A stretch of 64,000 nt of DNA, from positions 62,001 through 126,000 of the forward strand of contig CAWDPQ010000014.1 of the NCBI GenBank assembly GCA_963804245.1. Direction: 5' to 3'. Below the pieces are notes generated by a model that searched no databases, had not been told where the DNA came from, and saw nothing but the letters and a program-made list of their open reading frames with translations. Within the stretch, counting starts at the first letter, position 1. Every line of letters starts with the position of its first letter. The translations under genes were made by a program, and so were the position numbers. Positions 58,568-64,000 of this stretch are shown here, in pieces. Source of the stretch: CAWDPQ01 sp963804245 (GTDB taxonomy: Bacteria; Acidobacteriota; Vicinamibacteria; Vicinamibacterales; 2-12-FULL-66-21).

Positions 58568-58801
58568 GGGGAGGCGAAATGATTATAGTTCCCGGCGGTC
58601 GGCGATCGGCGCCCCGCTCGAACCTGCGAACTGACTGAATCGAGAATGTGGCAGATTCCGCCACACGCTCCCTCCGCTGAACGAGTTGCGAAGGGGACAC
58701 CCATCTACTGGCAATTCTGGCTCCGAGGCCGAACCACAGACGCGCGAACGCGGACGGGCGACCGACCGCCGAGCGCCGGAGAGTAGTAACATCAGTAAGA
58801 A
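58568..58801. other. intergenic region before leuC
   Basis: 234 bp between the divergent pcrA and leuC starts. No repeat, RNA gene or clear promoter was recognised. Confidence 0.3.
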
Positions 58802-60208
58802 ATGCCCTCGACGCTGCTCCAGAAGGTGTGGGACGCGCACACAGTACGCCGGCTGCCCAACGGGCAAACCCAGCTGTTCGTAGGACTTCATCTCGTCCAC
58901 GAGGTGACCACCCCACAGGCTTTCGACATGCTTCGCGCACGCGGGTGGCGTGTGCGGTTTCCAGAGCGGACGGTGGCGACGGTCGACCACATCGTGCCGA
59001 CGCGCGATCAGCGGCGGCCGTTCGGCGACGTGATGGCCGAGGACATGTTGTCGGCGCTCGAGCGGAACTGCCGTGAGGCCGGCATTCGATTGTTCGACCT
59101 GTCCAGCGGCTCCCAGGGCATCGTCCACGTCATAGGGCCCGAGCTTGGACTGACGCAGCCGGGGATGACGATTGCCTGCGGCGACAGTCACACCTCGACA
59201 CATGGCGCGTTCGGCGCCGTGGCTTTCGGCATCGGCACATCGCAGGTCCGCGACGTTCTGGCATCGCAATGCCTGGCGATGGAGCCATTGAGGGTGCGGC
59301 GTATTCGCGTCACTGGGCGCCTGCCGAATGGCGTGTTTGCGAAGGACGTGATCCTCGAGATCATCCGCCGGCTCGGCGTACAGGGCGGTGTGGGTTACGC
59401 CTACGAGTACGCCGGCGAGGTCGTCGATCGGATGTCCATGGACGAGCGCATGACGATCTGCAACATGTCCATCGAAGGCGGAGCCCGAGCAGGCTACGTC
59501 AATCCGGACTCCACGACGAGCGATTACCTGTGCGGCCGGAAATTCGCCCCGTCCGGAGACGCCTTCGACCGAGCGGCCACGTGGTGGAGGAGCATGGCGT
59601 CGGATCCCGGCGCCAGCTATGACGACGAGGTCACGATAGACGGCGCGTCGATCCGGCCGACGGTGACGTGGGGAATCAACCCGGGGCAATCCGTATACGT
59701 TGACGAGCGCCTGCCCGTGGCGAGCGATGTCGATCCTGGCAGCCGCGTCGGGACGGAAGAAGCGCTGGAGTTCATGGGTTTTCGACCGGGCGATCGCATA
59801 GCCGGCACGCGCGTTGATGTCGCCTTCATCGGTTCGTGCACCAACGCCCGCCTCTCCGATCTGCGCGAGGCGGCCCGTGTCGTCCGCGGACATCACGTGG
59901 CGCCGCACGTGAAGGCGCTGGTGGTGCCTGGGTCGCAGGGCGTGCGGCTGGCGGCCGAGCGCGAAGGTCTGGATCGCGTGTTCGTCGAAGCGGGATTCGA
60001 ATGGCGCGGCGCCGGCTGCTCCATGTGCCTGGCCATGAACCCCGATCGGCTCGAAGGCCGGCAAGTGTGCGCGTCATCTTCGAACCGGAACTTCAAGGGC
60101 AGGCAAGGGAGTCCCACCGGTCGCACGCTGCTGATGAGTCCGGCGATGGTCGCGGCCGCCGCTCTCGCCGGAGAAGTGGTCGACATCCGCAGCTTCGGTG
60201 AGCAGTGA
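58802..60208 (+). CDS. leuC: 3-isopropylmalate dehydratase large subunit
   Basis: 468 residues of the aconitase family: substrate/cluster motifs HIVPTRDQ, ACGDSHTSTHGAFG, and the 4Fe-4S cysteines in IGSCTNAR and GAGCSMC. It isomerises 2- to 3-isopropylmalate with LeuD in leucine synthesis. Six bp separate it from leuD. Confidence 0.95.
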   Translation: MPSTLLQKVWDAHTVRRLPNGQTQLFVGLHLVHEVTTPQAFDMLRARGWRVRFPERTVATVDHIVPTRDQRRPFGDVMAEDMLSALERNCREAGIRLFDLSSGSQGIVHVIGPELGLTQPGMTIACGDSHTSTHGAFGAVAFGIGTSQVRDVLASQCLAMEPLRVRRIRVTGRLPNGVFAKDVILEIIRRLGVQGGVGYAYEYAGEVVDRMSMDERMTICNMSIEGGARAGYVNPDSTTSDYLCGRKFAPSGDAFDRAATWWRSMASDPGASYDDEVTIDGASIRPTVTWGINPGQSVYVDERLPVASDVDPGSRVGTEEALEFMGFRPGDRIAGTRVDVAFIGSCTNARLSDLREAARVVRGHHVAPHVKALVVPGSQGVRLAAEREGLDRVFVEAGFEWRGAGCSMCLAMNPDRLEGRQVCASSSNRNFKGRQGSPTGRTLLMSPAMVAAAALAGEVVDIRSFGEQ

Positions 60209-60214
60209 GTTCTG

Positions 60215-60820
60215 ATGGCTATCGAAAAGATTGAAAGAATGCGCGGGCGGGCCCTCCCGATGCGCGGCGACAACATCGACACCGATCGCATCATTCCGGC
60301 TCGTTTTCTGAAGTCGATCTCCTTTGAAGGCCTCGAGCAGCATCTCTTCGAAGACGATGTGCTGCAGGCGAAGGAGGCGGGCGCGACGCACGCGACGGCT
60401 GATCCGAGGTATCAGGGCGCGACCGTTCTCGTCGTCAATCGCAACTTCGGCTGCGGCTCATCGCGCGAGCATGCCCCGCAGGCCATCCGCCGCCGTGGGT
60501 TCAACGCTTTGATAGGCGTGTCGTTCTCAGAAATCTTCTTTGGCAACTCTGTGGCGCTCGGCCTGCCTTGCGTCACGGCGACGGAAGAACATGTCGTGGA
60601 ATTGCAGGACGCCATCGAGCGCGCACCGGATACGCAAGTGACCGTCGACCTCAATCGCATGACGTTCGCGTTCGGCAGCACCGAACGGCCGGTCATGCTG
60701 CCTGCGCCCGCGCGCGAGTCGTTCCTGGCGGGAACGTGGGACGCGACGGCGCTCCTCCTGGATCGCTTCGAAGAAGTCGAGCAGACCGCCAAACGTCTCC
60801 CCTACGTCGCGGGGTACTGA
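60215..60820 (+). CDS. leuD: 3-isopropylmalate dehydratase small subunit
   Basis: 201 residues: RGDNIDTDRIIPARFLKSIS and NFGCGSSREHAPQAI are the swivel-domain signatures. It forms the heterodimer with LeuC. Confidence 0.96.
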   Translation: MAIEKIERMRGRALPMRGDNIDTDRIIPARFLKSISFEGLEQHLFEDDVLQAKEAGATHATADPRYQGATVLVVNRNFGCGSSREHAPQAIRRRGFNALIGVSFSEIFFGNSVALGLPCVTATEEHVVELQDAIERAPDTQVTVDLNRMTFAFGSTERPVMLPAPARESFLAGTWDATALLLDRFEEVEQTAKRLPYVAGY

Positions 60821-60842
60821 CTGGGGGGACCCGGGGGCACTC

Positions 60843-60973
60843 GGGGGTCAGATCTTGTTTTTTGCACGAACGTCCTCTCGCACGGACGTTCACCCTGGAG
60901 CCCAGAACGGCAGGTAGCTAGGCTGAATGTCACCCGGTGAGGTCAATCCTGCAAAAAACAAGATCTGACCCCC
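60843..60973. repeat. inverted-repeat element with GGGGTCAGATCTTG ends (131 bp)
   Basis: Perfect 24-bp terminal inverted repeats (left 60843-60866, beginning GGGGGTCAGATCTTGTTT; right 60950-60973) enclose 83 bp. The interior contains a second perfect hairpin, GAACGTCC / GGACGTTC (60868-60891). There is no ORF. It looks like a MITE- or REPIN-type non-autonomous element. Confidence 0.88.
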
Positions 60974-61038
60974 GAGACTCCGTCCCCTCGCGGCGACGTC
61001 GTGCTTGTAGCCGTCAGCCGGTGGTCATGTCGCGAAAT

Positions 61039-61917
61039 CTAGGACGCCTCAGACGCGGTATCCAGAAACGCCTGCGCCGCGTGCGACAGCTCAACCCCGC
61101 GCCTGAAGACGAGACGAATCTGCCGCGGTGAGGCGAGCTCGGGCACCTTTACCGCGGCGAGCCGACCGGATGCGATCTCTGCCAGCGCGCACCGCCGCGG
61201 CAGCACGGCGACGCCCAGACCCATTTCGACAGCGCGCTTGATCCCATCGAGGCTCGGCAACGCAATCTGGATATTGATCGCGGCGTGACGGCGTTCGTAC
61301 AGGCGGAGCACTCGCTCTCGCGCCGGCGACGGGTCGTTGTGCGCGATGACGGTTTCCCGGCCGACCTCCTCGATCGTCACGCGGCGCCGCGATGCGAGGT
61401 GATGACCGGGCGGCGCCAGCATCACGAGCTCGTCGTGACCGAGTGAAACCGCCTGCAGCGCTTTCTCAGCCGGCTGGAAGGTCAGAATGCCGAAGTCGAG
61501 GGAGCGGTCGAGGACCGCTTCCGCCATCTGCCGCGACGCCACGCGCCGGACTTCGACGTGCACTTGTGGATGCGCGGCGGCAAACTTTCCGATCCCCGGT
61601 AGCAGCGAGTGAACGGCGGCCTCGTTCGCACCGATGACCACCCGCCCCCGCCTGACCTGCTGCAGCTCTCGAAGCGCCACGCTGGCGTCGGATGCCAGGC
61701 GGAGCAGCCGGCTGGCGTAGTCCTGCAGCAGCCGTCCGGCTTCGGTGAGCGTGCCGTCGCGCGAGGAGCGATCGAACAACCGATCGCCGAGCTCGTCCTC
61801 GAGCCGCCGGATCGCCTGACTCACCGCCGGCTGCGTGCGATGAAGCCGCTTGGCCGCGCGCGAGAAACTGCGCTCGGAGGCGACGGTCGCAAAAACCGTC
61901 AGGTCCTGCAGGTGCAT
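61039..61917 (-). CDS. LysR-family transcriptional regulator
   Basis: 292 residues. N-terminal winged HTH: LQDLTVFATVASERSFSRAA, AVSQAIRRLEDELGDRLFDR; then a periplasmic-binding-like effector domain. ATG 61917 is preferred over the 61950 start. Divergent from leuA with an AT-rich gap, which suggests that it controls leuA, perhaps in response to a leucine-pathway intermediate. It has no close tie to leuCD, from which it is separated by an inverted-repeat element. Confidence 0.92.
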   Translation of the reverse strand: MHLQDLTVFATVASERSFSRAAKRLHRTQPAVSQAIRRLEDELGDRLFDRSSRDGTLTEAGRLLQDYASRLLRLASDASVALRELQQVRRGRVVIGANEAAVHSLLPGIGKFAAAHPQVHVEVRRVASRQMAEAVLDRSLDFGILTFQPAEKALQAVSLGHDELVMLAPPGHHLASRRRVTIEEVGRETVIAHNDPSPARERVLRLYERRHAAINIQIALPSLDGIKRAVEMGLGVAVLPRRCALAEIASGRLAAVKVPELASPRQIRLVFRRGVELSHAAQAFLDTASEAS

Positions 61918-62012
61918 ACGGGCACTATAATAGATGGTTATATAAAACAAATAATTATAAACTGGACGCGCTCACCGTGGGACGTTACAACTGAAACGTG
62001 GAGGTATCCCGA
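61918..62012. promoter_or_regulatory. lysR-leuA divergent promoter region
   Basis: A strongly AT-rich patch (61925-61961) in GC-rich surroundings contains TATAAT on the plus strand (61926-61931) and the near-palindrome TTATATAAAACAAATAATTA. LysR proteins usually bind T-N11-A dyads in such gaps. GGAGGT at 61999-62004 is the ribosome-binding site that selects ATG 62013. Confidence 0.6.
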
Positions 62013-63221
62013 ATGTCGGGCAGGAATCTCATCATCTTCGACACGACGCTCCGCGATGGCGAACAGGCGCCTGGGTTCTCGATGCGCATCGACGAGAAGC
62101 TCAGACTGGCGCGGCAGATCGCCAAGCTCGGCGCGGATGTGATCGAAGCGGGATTCCCCATTGCCTCGGAGGCGGATGCGGAGGCCGTACGCGGGGTGGC
62201 CACCCATGTTCGCGGTCCCATCATTGCCGCGCTGGCGCGCTGCCGTTCGGCCGACATCCAGCGCGCCGCCTGGGCCCTCGAGCCCGCCGAGCGCAGCCGC
62301 ATCCACGTGTTCATCGCCACGTCAGATTTGCACCTGGAACGCAAGCTGCGAATGACGCGCGCCGAATGTCTCCGCGCGGCGATGGAAGGTGTAGCGCTCG
62401 CCCGTACGTTCACAGACGACGTCCAGTTCTCGGCTGAGGACGCGACCCGGAGCGACCCGGAGTTTCTCTGGCGCGTCATCGAGGGCGTTATCCAATCGGG
62501 CGCGAAGACGATCAACCTGCCCGATACGGTTGGCTACTCGACGCCCGACGAGATTCAAGCGTTTTTCAGCGGCACGATCGGCCGCGTACCCAGCTCGGAT
62601 CAGGTGACGTGGAGTACGCACTGCCACGACGATCTCGGGCTTGCCGTGGCGAATACGCTCGCCGCGCTGTCCGGCGGAGCGCGGCAGGTGGAGTGTACCG
62701 TCAACGGCATCGGCGAGCGGGCGGGCAACGCCTCGCTCGAAGAAGTCGTGATGGCGACGAGAGTGCGCTCCGACAGGCTGCCGTTCGACTGCCGGATCGA
62801 CTCGCGTGAGATTTTCGCCAGCAGCCAGTTGCTCACGGCGCTGACCGGTGAGAGCGTTCAGGCGAACAAGGCGATCGTCGGCCGCAATGCCTTCGCCCAC
62901 GAAGCCGGCATCCATCAGGACGGCATGCTGAAGGATCGCCGCACTTACGAAATCATGAGGCCGGAAGAAGTCGGCGTGACGGAAGCGACGCTGGTTCTCG
63001 GAAAGCATTCCGGCCGCCACGCCGTGCAGCGACGCTGCGAGCAGATTGGCATCACGCTCGCGCGGCATGAGCTCGACCAGGTCTATCGCGCGGTCATGAC
63101 CCTGGCCGATCGCGAGAAGGTCGTCACCGACGCCAATCTCCGGCAGATCGTGGAGACCCTCGGCAAACGGAAGCGGCAACCGCGTCCGGAACCGGCCCGG
63201 CAGCGCCCGATTTCACGTTGA
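62013..63221 (+). CDS. leuA: 2-isopropylmalate synthase-family enzyme, short form
   Basis: 402 residues. The catalytic TIM barrel has FDTTLRDGEQAPGFSM, HCHDDLGLAVANTLA (HxH metal ligands) and VNGIGERAGNASLEEVV. Linker subdomains follow, but the full C-terminal LeuA allosteric domain (about 110-130 residues in 500-residue LeuA) is missing, so leucine feedback is doubtful. Context with leuCD and LysR favours leucine synthesis; a homocitrate or citramalate synthase is the alternative. ATG 62013 is chosen over GTG 61998 by its ribosome-binding site. Confidence 0.88.
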   Translation: MSGRNLIIFDTTLRDGEQAPGFSMRIDEKLRLARQIAKLGADVIEAGFPIASEADAEAVRGVATHVRGPIIAALARCRSADIQRAAWALEPAERSRIHVFIATSDLHLERKLRMTRAECLRAAMEGVALARTFTDDVQFSAEDATRSDPEFLWRVIEGVIQSGAKTINLPDTVGYSTPDEIQAFFSGTIGRVPSSDQVTWSTHCHDDLGLAVANTLAALSGGARQVECTVNGIGERAGNASLEEVVMATRVRSDRLPFDCRIDSREIFASSQLLTALTGESVQANKAIVGRNAFAHEAGIHQDGMLKDRRTYEIMRPEEVGVTEATLVLGKHSGRHAVQRRCEQIGITLARHELDQVYRAVMTLADREKVVTDANLRQIVETLGKRKRQPRPEPARQRPISR

Positions 63222-63263
63222 CGCCCGCCGAAAGCGGCTACGGCCACGGGGTGTGACAAGTCC

Positions 63264-63346
63264 GGGGGTCAGATCTTGTTTCTTGCAGCGATGTCCTTAC
63301 GAAGTGACAGTTTCCTGCGCGCTGCAAGAAACAAGATCTGACCCCC
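63264..63346. repeat. inverted-repeat element with GGGGTCAGATCTTG ends (83 bp)
   Basis: Perfect 26-bp arms (63264-63289 and 63321-63346) with the same end as the 60.9-kb element enclose only 31 bp. The arm variant here has TTTCTTGCAGC where the other has TTTTTTGCA. No ORF. It lies between the leuA and slipin stop codons. Confidence 0.88.
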
Positions 63347-63359
63347 GATAGACACTCCG

Positions 63360-64000
63360 TCAAGGGCCGACGTTCTCGCCGTCCTCTCCCTTGGCCAGCC
63401 GCGCCTGTCTGAGTGCCGCCGCACCGAGCAGCCCGCCCATGCCCATCGATTCGACCGCGGTACTGGGCACGAGCATCAGCGCGCCTTTCTCCTTCAGTCC
63501 CTCATAGAGCATGTTCATCGCGCGCAGGTGCAGCGCCGTCGGGTTGTCGCGATACGCGTGCGACGCCTGCTCGAAGGAGTGCGCGATTTCCATTTCCGCC
63601 TGCCCCAGGATGATGCGCGCCTGCTTCTCGCGAGCGGCCTGCGCTTCGCGCGACATCGCGTCCTGAAGCGACTCGGGGATGACCACGTCGCGCATCTCGA
63701 CGGACTGCACCGTCACACCCCACGGATTCGATCGCTGATCGATCAGGCGCTGCAGTTCTTCCTCGATCTTTTCCCGGCCGCGGAGAAGGTCGGTCAGCGA
63801 GGTGCGGCCGATGATGTCTCGCAGCGCCGTCTGTGCCGCCCAGCTCACCGCTTGAGCGTATTCCTGAACTTCCAGCGCGGCTTTCTCCGGGTCGTACACC
63901 ATCCAGAACAAGACCGCATCGACGTTGACGGGAACCGTGTCTGACGTCAGCGTCTGTTCGGCGGCAAAGCTCGTGGTTATCACCCGCTGATCGATCCATT
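63360..64000 (-). CDS. SPFH/band-7 (slipin-type) membrane protein (5' end missing)
   Basis: The frame is open to the right edge, so the N-terminal membrane segment lies outside. Visible residues include LTSDTVPVNVDAVLFWMVYD, TALRDIIGRTSLTDLLRGRE, NPWGVTVQSVEMRDVVIPES and the coiled coil MSREAQAAREKQARIILGQA, all typical of prokaryotic slipins. These oligomerise at membranes, often with an NfeD partner, which would be expected beyond the window. Confidence 0.9.
   Translation of the reverse strand, partial: WIDQRVITTSFAAEQTLTSDTVPVNVDAVLFWMVYDPEKAALEVQEYAQAVSWAAQTALRDIIGRTSLTDLLRGREKIEEELQRLIDQRSNPWGVTVQSVEMRDVVIPESLQDAMSREAQAAREKQARIILGQAEMEIAHSFEQASHAYRDNPTALHLRAMNMLYEGLKEKGALMLVPSTAVESMGMGGLLGAAALRQARLAKGEDGENVGP

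Noticed and set aside
58583..60064. 493-codon ORF antisense to leuC
   Set aside because: Overlaps the conserved LeuC cluster-binding motifs; its composition is Arg/His/Pro-rich shadow.
60843..63346. Composite transposon carrying lysR-leuA
   Set aside because: No transposase and no target-site duplication could be seen; only the bracketing by inverted-repeat elements is supported.

Overview
The window is about 64 kb of GC-rich bacterial chromosome spanning the replication-origin neighbourhood. On the minus strand it carries rpmH-rnpA-yidD-yidC-jag-mnmE-mnmG-rsmG-parA-parB-selD. On the plus strand it carries dnaA, dnaN, gyrB and gyrA. A perfect 16-bp parS site lies beside parA, and DnaA-box-like words lie on both sides of dnaA. 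High GC, a TCA-rich minus-strand layout, palindromic CTTTAG/CTTCAG repeats, the split ATP synthase operon and the general protein flavour suggest an acidobacterium (Vicinamibacteria-like). This is an inference and no marker was searched.

Layout. 0-15 kb holds mixed housekeeping and accessory genes: an M1-type metallopeptidase (cut by the window edge), a NuoG-like protein, CcdA, a lipid kinase, a PDZ protein, a GAF/SpoIIE phosphatase, FabZ, a DMT transporter with an Lrp regulator, and an SDR dehydrogenase. 14.9-20.3 kb holds a lipoprotein that appears to be a selenoprotein, followed by a signalling cluster: hybrid histidine kinase, FliA-type sigma factor, excisionase-like HTH, a tiny H-box protein and an NtrC-type regulator. 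20.3-27.5 kb holds an RGG-rich protein, Dabb, DusB, a NusG-like protein, SurA and Mfd. 27.6-31.2 kb holds heptose adenylyltransferase, a Wzt/Wzm polysaccharide exporter and a PP2C phosphatase. 31.2-37.5 kb holds atpC-D-G-A-H-F-F' without atpB or atpE. 37.6-58.6 kb is the origin block plus PcrA/UvrD helicase. 58.8-63.2 kb holds leuCD, a LysR regulator and leuA. A slipin gene runs off the right edge.

Three things stand out. (1) selD has an in-frame UGA at its catalytic position, followed by a perfect hairpin. A PCFCGC-type lipoprotein has an in-frame UGA in a UxxC motif, also followed by a hairpin. Together they indicate a working selenocysteine system. (2) The last 22 codons of atpG occur twice, 78% identical in DNA but identical in protein, separated by a GC-rich repeat that also occurs near 5.1 kb. 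(3) About seventeen single-base frame breaks hit essential genes (gyrB, mfd, yidC, mnmE, mnmG, surA, pcrA, nuoG and others). They look like residual sequencing indels rather than true pseudogenes, so protein predictions for those genes need frame correction.

No rRNA, tRNA, CRISPR array, prophage or intact insertion sequence was seen. Several families of short palindromic or tandem repeats occupy the gaps between genes, and some have invaded gene ends (gyrA, fabZ, atpG).
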